NCBI RefSeq assembly: GCF_028993555.1
Contig: NZ_CP118610.1
Coordinates: 1,922,001 to 1,986,000, forward strand
From: Ensifer adhaerens
GTDB lineage: Bacteria > Pseudomonadota > Alphaproteobacteria > Rhizobiales > Rhizobiaceae
Length of the DNA stretch: 64,000 bases
Direction of reading: 5' to 3'
The stretch's first letter is position 1. Each line of letters starts with the position of its first letter. The translations under genes and the position numbers were made by a program. Below are positions 8,139 through 16,442 of the stretch, piece after piece. The notes under the pieces are model-generated. The model had not been told where the DNA came from, ran no database searches, and worked only from the letters and a program-made list of their open reading frames with translations.

Positions 8139-10253
8139 TCAGTTGCGCGAACCGTCAAGCCCCTTGGCGAGCCGCACCAGATTGACGAACTCGCTACGAT
8201 AGCCGAACGGATCAGCACCCTTGGCGGCCGATGCAAGGTTGATGACGGCGTCGTAGGAATAGTCGTTGAGAGCCGTCACGCCCGAGAGCTTCTGCCCGAA
8301 GGACGCAACCGCGACGGAGAAGCGCACGTCGCCCGATGCCTGATCGAGCGTCGGCACCGCATTGGCCTCGGTCACCGGCGTGGTGATCAGTTCGCTTTTG
8401 TCTCCGTCAGGCTTCTTGTAGCGGATCTTGAGGAAGGCAAGCTCGCCGCCACGCGGGCTTGCATCGGCTGCCGGTTTCTGTGCCTCCGCGTAACGCAGGT
8501 CGTCGTTGAGCACCGCGGGGCTACCCTTCGGCGTCACCTCATAGATTGCCGTCACGCTATGGCCGGAGCCGATGTCGCCGGCGTCCACCTTGTCGTTGTT
8601 GAAATCTTCGCGCTTCAAGGCACGCGTCTCATAGCCGATCAGCCGGTATTCGGCGATCGCTGCCGGGTTGAATTCCACCTGCAGCTTGACATCCTTGGCG
8701 ATCGGGAACAGCGACGAGCCCGCCTCCTCCACCAGCGTCTTCTGCGCTTCGGCAAGTGTGTCGATATAGGCGGCCGAACCATTGCCGTTCTGGGCGATCG
8801 TCTGCATCAGCGCGTCGTTGTAATTGCCGCGGCCGAAGCCGAGCACCGACAGAAAGATGCCGCTCTTGCGCTTGTCCTCGATCAGCCGCTTCAGATCCTC
8901 GTCGCTCGACGGGCCGACATTGAAATCGCCATCCGTCGCCAGCATGACCCGATTGACGCCGCCCTTGACGAAGGCCTTTTCAGCGAGGCCATAGGCCGCG
9001 TCGATGCCTTCCGCACCGGCGGTCGAGCCGCCCGGCTGCAGCGTGTCGATCGCAGCAAGGATCTTCGCCTTATCTTTCACCGCCGTCGGTTCCAGCACCG
9101 TTCCGGCATTGCCGGCATAGGTGACGATCGAGACCGTATCCTCCGGCTTCAATCTCTCGATCAGCAGCCGGAAGGCGCCCTTGAGCAGCGGCAGCTTGTC
9201 CGGCTCGTCCATGGAACCGGAAACGTCGATCAGGAAGACGAGGTTTGCCTTCGGCGCCTGCGCCGGCACGACGTCATACCCCTTGATCGCCACATGCATC
9301 AGCCGCGTGCCACCGTTCCAGGGCGTCGGCATCACCGTCACCGTCGCCTTGAACGGCGCCGCGGTGGTTTCGGGCCGCGGCCAGTCATAGGGGAAGTAGT
9401 TGACCATTTCCTCGACGCGCACGGCGTCGCGCTCCGGCATCTGTCCTTCCATCAGCGAACGACGGACAAAGGCGTAAGACGCCGTGTCGACATCGACCGA
9501 GAAGGTCGAGACCGGGTCGGTCACAACGCTCTTGACGGGATTGCTGTCGGCCTTGCCGAAGCGCTCGCGGTTTTCTTCAGGCGCGATGAGCATTTCGTCC
9601 TGGACGACCGGCGCCGGCATGGCAGCCTCGCGCTTGGCCCCTCCGGCTGAAGATTGACGGCTCAACAACCCAGCTATTTCGTCGGCATTAAATTTCTCAG
9701 CTTCCCCCTCAGCGGCCGCAGCGGACCGTTGTTCCGCGGCCTTCGCCTCCTGCTGGTGCGCCGACAGCGCATCAGGAGCAAGCTGCGACGGCGCCGGCTT
9801 CTTCGTATCCTGCACCACCGTTGCCGGGAGAGCGGGTTTGGGGGTCGGCTGCGGCACCACTTCACGCTTGCGGGCAGCGTTCTCGGCATCCACCCGTGCG
9901 GCCGATGCTTCGGGCTCTGCCTTCTGCTTCTGGTCCCTCAGCGCGATCTCCTCAGCCCGCTCGCCGAAAGGCGCACTGTTGCGCGTCAGTTCGAGCGTCA
10001 GGAAGGCGGCAGCGGGCACGACCAAGAGAGTGGCCAATGCCGATCCGGCAAGCAGTTTCCGGTTCATGATGGGGCTCCATATCCGGTTGAAGATGGAGCT
10101 TGGACGAACCGGCTGGACCGATCCTTGGGTGGCCGTCGAATTTTTCTCGGCCTCGTCGAAAGACTGCATGGCGGCAGCGAGCGCGCGGGCGCGCGCTTCC
10201 GGAGAAGCCTTCGGCGGGGTAAGCCGGCCAAGCTTTTCGAAATCGTCGCTCAT
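8139..10253 (-). CDS. Membrane-anchored von Willebrand factor A domain protein (YfbK-like)
   Basis: A 704-residue protein. A cytoplasmic N-terminus of about 60 residues resembles an anti-sigma domain, a membrane helix follows (LLAGSALATLLVVPAAAFL, about residues 66-84), then a long Ala/Lys/Gln-rich linker. After about residue 225 comes the YfbK-type region, with a vWA domain whose metal site is FLIDVSGSMDEP near residue 345, followed by a C-terminal DUF3520-like part. Its ATG overlaps the stop of the upstream ECF sigma gene by four bases, so the two are translationally coupled. I infer that the N-terminus holds the sigma factor and the outer vWA domain senses something in the periplasm; no zinc-binding anti-sigma motif is seen. 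Confidence 0.85.
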   Translation of the reverse strand: MSDDFEKLGRLTPPKASPEARARALAAAMQSFDEAEKNSTATQGSVQPVRPSSIFNRIWSPIMNRKLLAGSALATLLVVPAAAFLTLELTRNSAPFGERAEEIALRDQKQKAEPEASAARVDAENAARKREVVPQPTPKPALPATVVQDTKKPAPSQLAPDALSAHQQEAKAAEQRSAAAAEGEAEKFNADEIAGLLSRQSSAGGAKREAAMPAPVVQDEMLIAPEENRERFGKADSNPVKSVVTDPVSTFSVDVDTASYAFVRRSLMEGQMPERDAVRVEEMVNYFPYDWPRPETTAAPFKATVTVMPTPWNGGTRLMHVAIKGYDVVPAQAPKANLVFLIDVSGSMDEPDKLPLLKGAFRLLIERLKPEDTVSIVTYAGNAGTVLEPTAVKDKAKILAAIDTLQPGGSTAGAEGIDAAYGLAEKAFVKGGVNRVMLATDGDFNVGPSSDEDLKRLIEDKRKSGIFLSVLGFGRGNYNDALMQTIAQNGNGSAAYIDTLAEAQKTLVEEAGSSLFPIAKDVKLQVEFNPAAIAEYRLIGYETRALKREDFNNDKVDAGDIGSGHSVTAIYEVTPKGSPAVLNDDLRYAEAQKPAADASPRGGELAFLKIRYKKPDGDKSELITTPVTEANAVPTLDQASGDVRFSVAVASFGQKLSGVTALNDYSYDAVINLASAAKGADPFGYRSEFVNLVRLAKGLDGSRN

Positions 10254-10801
10254 GATCGCACTGCCTCCTTGCCGAGCAATGTTTTCAGGCGCTTGCGCGC
10301 CTCGTGCACATGCCAGGATATGGTTGCTTCCGAGCAGCCGAGCACGTCAGCGGCCGCCGCATGGCTCAGTCCCTCGGCGTAAACGAGCAGCACCGCGTCG
10401 CACTGTTTTTCCGGCAGTTCCCGCACCGACGCCCATAGCGCCTCGCGCTGCTCGTCATCGGGATCGTCGGGCGGTGCGATCGTCGCCTGCTCGCTGGCAT
10501 AGGCCTGCATGCGCCGGCCGTCCCGCGCCTGCCGCCGGCGGTGGTCCCGCGCGGCATTCAAAGTCAGCGTATAGAGCCAGGTGCGAAACCGGCTGGTGCC
10601 GCGAAAACCGCGGATCGCCGCACCCAGGCGCAGGCAGACGTCCTGGGCGATATCCTCGGCATCCGACGCGTTGCCGGACCAGCGCCAGGCGACCGCATGG
10701 ACAAAATCATAGTGGCGTTCGACCAGCTGGCCGAAAGCCTGCCGGTCTCCACCTACCGCCTTTTCGACGAGTTCAGCGTCCAAATCCGTGCCCGCCCTCA
10801 C
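10250..10801 (-). CDS. ECF-type RNA polymerase sigma factor
   Basis: A 183-residue sigma-70 family protein of the extracytoplasmic group. Region 2 spans about residues 20-90 (HYDFVHAVAWRWSGNASDAE, then IAQDVCLRLG and SRFRTWLYTLTLNAARD). Region 4 spans 120-175 (LPEKQCDAVLLVYAEGLSHA and CSEATISWHVHEARKRL). The best start is a GTG at 10801 with AAGG upstream; a nearby ATG is out of frame. It is coupled to the vWA membrane protein gene downstream, which probably acts as its anti-sigma factor. ECF genes often drive their own promoter, but I cannot define a consensus from one copy. Confidence 0.9.
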   Translation of the reverse strand: MRAGTDLDAELVEKAVGGDRQAFGQLVERHYDFVHAVAWRWSGNASDAEDIAQDVCLRLGAAIRGFRGTSRFRTWLYTLTLNAARDHRRRQARDGRRMQAYASEQATIAPPDDPDDEQREALWASVRELPEKQCDAVLLVYAEGLSHAAAADVLGCSEATISWHVHEARKRLKTLLGKEAVRS

Positions 10802-10918
10802 CTCATTTGAACCTTAGACGTTCAAGGCCGCTCATTCCTTGGGTGGTCGGCATATTTTTTTTGCGGGATGAGGAAAAGTGCGCGCGGTTTTCCGCCCGCA
10901 TCTCGCGCCCAAAGAAAG

Positions 10919-11668
10919 TCAGCGTGGAAATTTTCCGACGACGGCGATCATCGGCCCCATCGGAAACAGCCGGTCGTGGCGGTTGATGTCGGGCGAATAG
11001 ACGCTCGAAATCGTGCCGTCGAGGAAGAGCGCGTTAGGGCAATCGAGTGCATCACGAAACAGCGTCGCGAAATCGTGGAAACGCACCGGGCGTTTCGAGA
11101 TTGCGAAGACCACCTCGCCTTCCGATGTCACGCCGACGCCGTTGCGGGTTTTCAGGCTTGTGCTATCGGGCAGGAAGCGCGGATGCAGCTTGCCGTCGAT
11201 CACCAGCATCGGCCCGGATTGGGTGGCGAAGCGCGGTGTGAGCTTGGCGTCGCGATAGGCCTCCGCCGCCATCACTCCCGCCTTGCCGTCGTCGACGTAG
11301 AACACTCCGTTCGGAAGTAGATGGAAATTGCCCCAGCCGGTATTGGTGTTGAGCGGCGCCTGCTCCTGGCCCTCCTCGATGTGAAGCCCCACCGGCGACA
11401 GGTCGTCGTGATACATGCCGCCGTTCATGGCAAAGGCCATGTATTCCTCGCGGTGGCGCAGTTCGAGCGACAGCGCCCGGAACGAGCGGAAAGGCACGCC
11501 CGCCTGATCCTTGTTGTAGAGGCGGATATCGCTTGTCGCCGGATCGAACGTGCAGGCGATGTAGTCCTGCCCGAGATGGCTGACATCGCGGCAGGCGCCG
11601 AGTGCAGGCCCGGCAAGACCGGCCGACAGGACAGCACCAACGAGAAAGGGTTTTGGAAAAAGCGGCAT
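10919..11668 (-). CDS. Phosphodiester glycosidase family protein (DUF2233/NAGPA-like), secreted
   Basis: A 249-residue protein with a signal peptide (MPLFPKPFLVGAVLSAGLAG, cleavage likely after ALGA), then a domain that looks like the phosphodiester-glycosidase/DUF2233 fold: FAMNGGMYHDDLSPVGLHIE near residue 90, then NFHLLPNGVFYV, TQSGPMLVIDG and LFLDGTISSVY. The repeated G-rich turns and the N-G-G-M-Y segment are characteristic. The start at 11668 gives a clean signal peptide; a GTG start 10 codons upstream would spoil it. Substrates of bacterial members are mostly unknown. No obvious operon partner. Confidence 0.8.
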   Translation of the reverse strand: MPLFPKPFLVGAVLSAGLAGPALGACRDVSHLGQDYIACTFDPATSDIRLYNKDQAGVPFRSFRALSLELRHREEYMAFAMNGGMYHDDLSPVGLHIEEGQEQAPLNTNTGWGNFHLLPNGVFYVDDGKAGVMAAEAYRDAKLTPRFATQSGPMLVIDGKLHPRFLPDSTSLKTRNGVGVTSEGEVVFAISKRPVRFHDFATLFRDALDCPNALFLDGTISSVYSPDINRHDRLFPMGPMIAVVGKFPR

Positions 11669-11850
11669 GGCAAAAGGTCCAATCGAATCAGACACCAAGC
11701 ATGACCGAGATTGCGGCGGTTGTGGCGCAGGATCGGGAAGAATGCCATTCGATCAATGCGTGATGGAGCGTGCTGGGTCAGTGAAACCGTCCGGATATGC
11801 GCCTGGAAGCTGGAGAAATATTCCAGCGCGCGACGGGTGGAGATGCAGCA

Positions 11851-12402
11851 TCAACCTGCGGCAAGCCGCCCCATGGTGATCACAAGCCCGTAGCATCCGG
11901 CCACAGCCGCCAGTCCGAAGATCACGCAAAGGCAGGCAAAACCGCCGACGCCGGAAAGCACATAGGACGTGGGATCGCGATCGAACACATTCTGCGACAG
12001 CGACGGGAGCAGCCGCTTTTCGCGCAGCGTCGTCGCCAGCTTCAACGCGTGGCGCCTCGTCTCTTTTCTCACCTCGCGGTAGTTGTTGCCGATGGCCCAG
12101 ACGGTCAGGAGCAGGCCAAGCGTGCTGACGGCGAGTGCGAATTTTCTCAGGATGTCGATCGCATCGGGAACGAGGCCTCCGGCGAAAACCGAGCGATCAA
12201 TCAGCGCGTCGAAGCCGGTGATGCAGGCAGCAATCACCGCAACATGGCCGGCGCCGATCGCCAGCAGGCGTTTATAGGCCTCGTTCAAAATCTGGCTGTT
12301 GGCGGCGTGGATGCTGTCGAGACGAGAGATCTGCGCTTCTACGTCCTCGCGCGAAAGCTGCGGAGGATAGTTACTCACGGATACGACTGGGCTGCCTCTC
12401 AT
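11851..12402 (-). CDS. Hypothetical membrane protein, 183 residues
   Basis: I do not recognise the family. An N-terminal soluble helix (LSREDVEAQISRLDSIHAAN) precedes hydrophobic segments at about residues 45-68, 80-108 and 150-178, with a basic loop between the second and third (REVRKETRRHALKLATTLRE). It may be a small inner-membrane protein with three or four helices. The ATG at 12402 follows an AT-rich stretch. An inverted repeat TCTCCAA/TTGGAGA lies at about 12470-12494 and could be an operator. Confidence 0.62.
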   Translation of the reverse strand: MRGSPVVSVSNYPPQLSREDVEAQISRLDSIHAANSQILNEAYKRLLAIGAGHVAVIAACITGFDALIDRSVFAGGLVPDAIDILRKFALAVSTLGLLLTVWAIGNNYREVRKETRRHALKLATTLREKRLLPSLSQNVFDRDPTSYVLSGVGGFACLCVIFGLAAVAGCYGLVITMGRLAAG

Positions 12403-12548
12403 ACGATGGACTCCAACGCCACGCGGTCCAGATCGGTGTAAATTCGATAATATTATCTTTCCAAGACATCTCCAATTTTAGTCATTTTGGAGATTTCCAC
12501 CATCTTTGCAGACAGGAAGGCCAGCCGGGCCGCCGAGACCACTGTGAT

Positions 12549-12569
12549 TTGCGGGGCGTCGCCCCGCAA
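12549..12569 (-). terminator. Hairpin downstream of the ferredoxin-like gene
   Basis: TTGCGGGGC (12549-12557) and GCCCCGCAA (12561-12569) pair perfectly around a three-base loop, 74 bases beyond the stop of the leftward Fe-S gene. The T-run is weak, so it may terminate inefficiently or act as a 3' stabiliser. Confidence 0.5.
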
Positions 12570-12642
12570 TCATAAACGCCATCGATTTTCGTGGGTTAGC
12601 ACGATGCGGCCTGAAACCCGGGGACACTTTCCTCGTCCCGCG

Positions 12643-13347
12643 CTAAAGGCTGAGCGCCGCCATGTGGAAGCGAAGCTGCCCCTCAGAATATCGAGAGTCG
12701 CTGCCGACGGGACAGGCAGCGCGCGAGAGGCAGCCGGCCGACAGGCAGCCGGCCCTGCCCGCCTCGCTGCGCAGATGGCCGCGACAGAGGCCGACCTCGA
12801 AGCGCTCTTCGGCGAGCGCATTTGCCGGACAGGCCGACATGCAGGGCTTTGCGGTACAGCGATCGCAAGGATGCTCCGCTGCGCGCTCGCCGGTTTCAGG
12901 AAGCGGCCTGTCGAAGCCAAGGGCGCCGCGATAGCCGTGCCACAGGCCAAAGCGCGGGTGGATGAGGATGCCGAGCGGCGAAGGCTTGAGGCCTTCTGCC
13001 TGCATCGCCCATTGCTGGAACGGCTGCCAGGGCGGATCGGACGGAAAAAAGCACGTTGCGCCAACGCTCTCGGCAACCGGCTGGATCACCGTCTTCGACC
13101 AGGTGTCGAGCGGATCGGCACCGCCGCGATCAGGCATGCCATCCCGCCAGGCGCCGAAGGGCGGCCAGAGCGAGCCGCCGATATTGCCTGTCAGCACCAC
13201 GCTTGCCGCCGGCCGCCCATCGGCCAGCAGCGGTGCTGCCTCTGCGGAAGGGAAGTTCACCGTTCCGCGCAAAAAAAGTCCGTGCGGCGCCAGGGCCGCA
13301 CGGATCATCTCGACAATCTTGTCCGCTGTCGCGGCAGGCGCCGTCAT
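12643..13347 (-). CDS. Iron-sulfur protein with two [4Fe-4S] motifs, linked to the MttB-type methyltransferase
   Basis: A 234-residue protein. The first 145 residues have no motif I know. The C-terminal third has HPCDRCTAKPCMSACPANAL (near 160-180), a C-x2-C-x4-C-x3-CP cluster site, and a second set spread over GLC, GCLSAGC and AACPVG. The pattern recalls the ferredoxin part of QueG and of corrinoid-reducing proteins. Its ATG overlaps by four bases the TGA closing a 36-codon in-frame extension after the mttB stop, so it is probably co-translated with mttB. I infer an electron-transfer role in cobalamin reduction; this is untested. Confidence 0.72.
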   Translation of the reverse strand: MTAPAATADKIVEMIRAALAPHGLFLRGTVNFPSAEAAPLLADGRPAASVVLTGNIGGSLWPPFGAWRDGMPDRGGADPLDTWSKTVIQPVAESVGATCFFPSDPPWQPFQQWAMQAEGLKPSPLGILIHPRFGLWHGYRGALGFDRPLPETGERAAEHPCDRCTAKPCMSACPANALAEERFEVGLCRGHLRSEAGRAGCLSAGCLSRAACPVGSDSRYSEGQLRFHMAALSL

Positions 13348-13454
13348 TTCGGTTTCGGCCCCTGGTGTTCGTAATGCGGGCGCCAGACCTCCTTCTGGAT
13401 CATGTCGGCCACCTGCGCCGCGCCGCCTTGCTCCCTGGCTCGCTCGGGACCCTT

Positions 13455-15029
13455 TCAGGTGAAAGCGTCCGGCATCGAGTCCTTGCGCATGGCGATATAG
13501 GCCTTGAGCTTTTCGTCGATTTCAGGATCGAGGTAAGGCGCTTCGTAGTGCTCCAGCCAGCTGCGGCAGAGTGCATTGGCGCGCTGCTCGATCCGCTTTT
13601 CGCCTTCCACTTCCCACTGTTCGAAGGAATTGTTGTCGGCGAGCGGCGAACGGTAGAAGGCGGTCTGGAAGTTGGCCTGGGTGTGGGCGCAGCCGAGATA
13701 GTGGCTGCCCGGACCCACTTCGCGGATCGCGTCGAGCGCCTGGGCGTTTTCCGAAAGATCCACGCCTTCGGCCATCTTCTGCATCATGCCGAGCTGGTCC
13801 TGGTCGATCATGAACTTCTCGTAGGACGAGATCAGACCGCCTTCGAGCCAGCCGGCGGCATGCAGCACGAAATTGGTGCCGGCAAGCAGCGTCATGTTCA
13901 GCGTATTGGCCGATTCGTGCGCTGCCTGCGCGTCCGGAACCTTGGAGCCGCAGAGCGAGCCACCGGTACGGAACGGCAACTTGAGGCGACGCGCCAGCTG
14001 GGCAGCGCCGTAGGAAACGAGCGACGGCTCCGGCGTACCGAAGGTCGGCGCACCCGACTGCATCGAGATCGAGGCGGCAAAGGTCCCGAACAGAACCGGC
14101 GCGCCCTTGCGGATGAGCTGGGTGAAGGAGGCACCGGCGAGAACTTCGGCCAGAATCTGCGTCAAGGTGCCGGCAACCGTCACCGGGCTCATGGCGCCCG
14201 AGAGGATGAAGGGCGAAAGCACGCAGGCCTGGTTGTGCCGGGCATAGACCTTCAGCGCCCCCACCATGGTCTCGTCGAAGACCATCGGCGAGTTGGCGTT
14301 GATGAGGTTGAGTGTCACGCAATTGTTTTCGACGAAGTCGTCACCGAAGACGATCTTCGCCATGGCGATCGTGTCTTCCGCGCGTTCCGGCGCCGTGACC
14401 GAGCCCATGAAGGGTTTGTCGGAGTATTTGATATGGCTGTAGACCATATCGAGGTGGCGCTTGTTCACCGGGATATCGACCGGCTCGCAGACCGTGCCGC
14501 CGGACGAATGCATCGACGGCGCCATATAGGCGAGCTTCACGAAATTGCGGAAATCCTCGATCGTCGCATAGCGGCGGTTGCCTTCCAGATCCCGCACGAA
14601 GGGCGGGCCGTAGACCGGCGCGAAGATCGTCGCCTTGCCACCGACCTGAGCGCTGCGCTCGGGGTTGCGAGCGTGCCAGGTGAATTCCGAGGGCGCCGTC
14701 TTCAGGAGTTCGCGGCAGAGGCCCTTGGGGAAATGCACGCGCTGGCCACGCACGTCGGCGCCGGCTTGCTTCCAAAGTTCGAGTGCCTCGGCGTCGTCGC
14801 GAAACTCGATGCCGATTTCCTCGAGAATCGTGTCGGCATTGCGCTCGATGAGCTGCAGGCCTTCCTCGTCGAGGACCTCGTATTCGCGAATCTTGCGCTG
14901 GATATAGGGCAGAGACGGTCCCGGACCGCCACCGGTGCGCGATGCACGCCGTGCCGCCGCTCCCCGTCCCTCGCCACGCGCGCGGCGACCGCCGCCTTCA
15001 CCCGCGCCCTGATCTGTCACGTCGCTCAT
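13455..15029 (-). CDS. MttB-family (non-pyrrolysine) amine:corrinoid methyltransferase
   Basis: A 524-residue member of the trimethylamine methyltransferase family, with a Gly/Arg-rich tail of about 35 residues before the TIM-barrel (YIQRKIREYEVLDEEGLQLI). Typical stretches are YGPPFVRDLEGNRRYATIED, MHSSGGTVCEPVDIPVNKRH and CVTLNLINANSPMVFDETM. No in-frame TAG codon exists, so it is not the pyrrolysine enzyme. Non-pyrrolysine members such as MtgB and MtpB demethylate glycine betaine or proline betaine, passing the methyl to a corrinoid protein. The substrate here is unknown. GGGAGAGGAAAAGCGA precedes the ATG. The corrinoid protein gene is divergent across 335 bases. After the TGA the frame stays open for 36 codons (see findings). 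Confidence 0.9.
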   Translation of the reverse strand: MSDVTDQGAGEGGGRRARGEGRGAAARRASRTGGGPGPSLPYIQRKIREYEVLDEEGLQLIERNADTILEEIGIEFRDDAEALELWKQAGADVRGQRVHFPKGLCRELLKTAPSEFTWHARNPERSAQVGGKATIFAPVYGPPFVRDLEGNRRYATIEDFRNFVKLAYMAPSMHSSGGTVCEPVDIPVNKRHLDMVYSHIKYSDKPFMGSVTAPERAEDTIAMAKIVFGDDFVENNCVTLNLINANSPMVFDETMVGALKVYARHNQACVLSPFILSGAMSPVTVAGTLTQILAEVLAGASFTQLIRKGAPVLFGTFAASISMQSGAPTFGTPEPSLVSYGAAQLARRLKLPFRTGGSLCGSKVPDAQAAHESANTLNMTLLAGTNFVLHAAGWLEGGLISSYEKFMIDQDQLGMMQKMAEGVDLSENAQALDAIREVGPGSHYLGCAHTQANFQTAFYRSPLADNNSFEQWEVEGEKRIEQRANALCRSWLEHYEAPYLDPEIDEKLKAYIAMRKDSMPDAFT

Positions 15030-15242
15030 TCGCTTTTCCTCTCCCGCGCATCACTTTTTGCGCCTTCAAGCATCAATTGGCCCTAATGCTACCAAGCATC
15101 GGGGGCCTTGCGGGTCTCAATGCGCCAAGGAGTGGCGCAACTCGAACACTACCGAGAAGCGACCACAAGGCGCTAAAAACCGCGTGGCGCGAATATATTG
15201 TTTTTGTTAAGAATATGCAGGCGTCAAAAGAAGCTGCCCTCC

Positions 15243-15276
15243 CGTCGCTTTTTGTCATATGCGACGTCGCTTTCGA
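15243..15276. promoter_or_regulatory. Shared cis-element between mttB-type and corrinoid protein genes
   Basis: In the 335-base divergent gap 15030-15364, the stretch at 15243-15276 matches 21568-21600, upstream of the second corrinoid block. Common words in order are CGTCG, TTTTTG, CATAT, CGACGTCG and TCGA, with one-base indels. GCGACGTCGC at 15261-15270 is a perfect palindrome. It lies about 90 bases before the corrinoid protein start and about 215 before mttB. I infer a shared operator. The rest of the gap is unremarkable, and I saw no cobalamin riboswitch motif. Confidence 0.6.
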
Positions 15277-15364
15277 AAACAGATTTTTAGAAATCGAACG
15301 CTATGGATTGATGGACGCGCCCGGAATTTTTGCGCGGCCGTGCCAGGAACCGAGGAACCCCAAT

Positions 15365-16063
15365 ATGGCAGACGATGAAATCATTCTCGAGGACCTTTCC
15401 GACGAAGAACTCGTGCAGCAGATGCACGACGACCTCTATGACGGCCTGAAGGAGGAAATCGAGGACGGAACCCACATCCTGCTCAAGCGTGGCTGGACGC
15501 CCTATGACGTGCTCACCCAGGCGCTGGTCGAGGGCATGCGCATCGTCGGCATCGACTTCCGCGATGGCATTCTTTTCGTGCCGGAAGTGCTGTTGTCGGC
15601 CAACGCCATGAAGGCCGGCATGACCATCCTGCGCCCGCTGCTCGCCGAAACCGGCGCGCCGAAGCTCGGCAAGATGGTGATCGGCACCGTCAAGGGCGAC
15701 ATTCACGACATCGGCAAGAACCTCGTCGGCATGATGATGGAAGGTGCGGGCTTCGATGTCGTCGACCTCGGCATCAACAACCCGGTCGAAAACTACCTCG
15801 AAGCCATCGAGCGCGAGCAGCCGGACATTCTCGGCATGTCGGCGCTTCTGACCACCACCATGCCCTACATGAAGGTCGTGATCGACACGATGAAGGAAAA
15901 GGGCATGCGCGACGACTACGTCGTTCTCGTCGGCGGTGCACCGCTGAACGAGGAATTCGGCAAGGCCGTCGGCGCCGATGCCTATTGCCGCGACGCGGCG
16001 ATCGCGGTTGAAACCGCCAAGGACTTCATGAAGCGCAAGCACAACCGCCTGGCGGCCGGCTGA
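15365..16063 (+). CDS. Cobalamin-binding corrinoid protein (methyl carrier)
   Basis: A 232-residue two-domain carrier. Residues about 10-95 form the helical cap (the B12-binding-2 domain: LKRGWTPYDVLTQALVEGMR, then FVPEVLLSANAMKAG). Residues about 105-225 form the Rossmann-type B12 domain with the cobalt-ligating motif GDIHDIGKNLVGMMM (Asp-x-His-x-x-Gly). It matches MtbC/MttC/MtgC-type partners of MttB enzymes and the cobalamin module of methionine synthase. GAGGAACCCCAAT precedes the ATG. A strong terminator follows, so it may be transcribed alone. It should cycle between MttB (15029), the pterin methyltransferase (23842) and the reactivase (25450). Confidence 0.93.
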   Translation: MADDEIILEDLSDEELVQQMHDDLYDGLKEEIEDGTHILLKRGWTPYDVLTQALVEGMRIVGIDFRDGILFVPEVLLSANAMKAGMTILRPLLAETGAPKLGKMVIGTVKGDIHDIGKNLVGMMMEGAGFDVVDLGINNPVENYLEAIEREQPDILGMSALLTTTMPYMKVVIDTMKEKGMRDDYVVLVGGAPLNEEFGKAVGADAYCRDAAIAVETAKDFMKRKHNRLAAG

Positions 16064-16086
16064 GCTTCGAAGACCGTGAAATGAAG

Positions 16087-16125
16087 AAGCCGGCCGCAGG
16101 GATGAAATCCGCGGCCGGCTTTCTT
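16087..16125 (+). terminator. Rho-independent terminator after the corrinoid protein gene
   Basis: AAGCCGGCCGC (16087-16097) and GCGGCCGGCTT (16111-16121) pair perfectly around a 13-base loop and are followed by TCTTA. It separates the corrinoid protein from the DUF1638 gene. Confidence 0.85.
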
Positions 16126-16243
16126 ATGTGTGGTCGGACTGCTTTCGGCGGGTCGGTCAAACACTTGGGGGCAGACCGGTCCATCGTTTCATTGAAACGC
16201 TGAAGCGATCCGGCTCTCCGATCTGACGCAATCCGAGACAGCG

Positions 16244-16402
16244 CTAGTTGACGGAGTGTGCCACCTTCTTGCCGGCCGCCTGTGTCGCGTTGACCGTGTT
16301 TGCGGTATCTTGCCCAATGCCGCGGATGGTGTTGCCGCAGGCAGTGAGCGTTGACAGGGCGACGAGGACGGCGCCGACGATCGCAAGACTCTTAACTTTC
16401 AT
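16244..16402 (-). CDS. Entericidin A/B family small lipoprotein
   Basis: A 52-residue protein: signal MKVKSLAIVGAVLVALSTL, a lipobox-like LTAC at residues 18-21, then GNTIRGIGQDTANTVNAT, ending in AHSVN. This is the usual entericidin pattern: a short hydrophobic leader, lipidated cysteine, N-T-x-R-G-x-G-x-D. Entericidins are small membrane lipoproteins linked to envelope stress, and their role in rhizobia is poorly defined. It sits opposite in direction between the corrinoid protein and DUF1638 genes, and its ATG is only 40 bases from the DUF1638 ATG. Confidence 0.85.
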   Translation of the reverse strand: MKVKSLAIVGAVLVALSTLTACGNTIRGIGQDTANTVNATQAAGKKVAHSVN

Positions 16403-16442
16403 GGTCAGGGTTCCTTCCCGCTAATTGCCAAGTGGAATCAAG

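Noticed and set aside
13455..15029. Pyrrolysine-containing trimethylamine methyltransferase
   Set aside because: No in-frame TAG exists; the only in-frame stop is TGA at the extreme C-terminus, so this belongs to the non-pyrrolysine MttB group.
13056..15086. 676-codon plus-strand frame opposite the MttB-type and Fe-S genes
   Set aside because: Arg/His-rich shadow; MttB motifs are on the minus strand.
15030..15364. Cobalamin riboswitch before the corrinoid genes
   Set aside because: No B12-box-like sequence or extended pairing was seen here or at 21421-21760.
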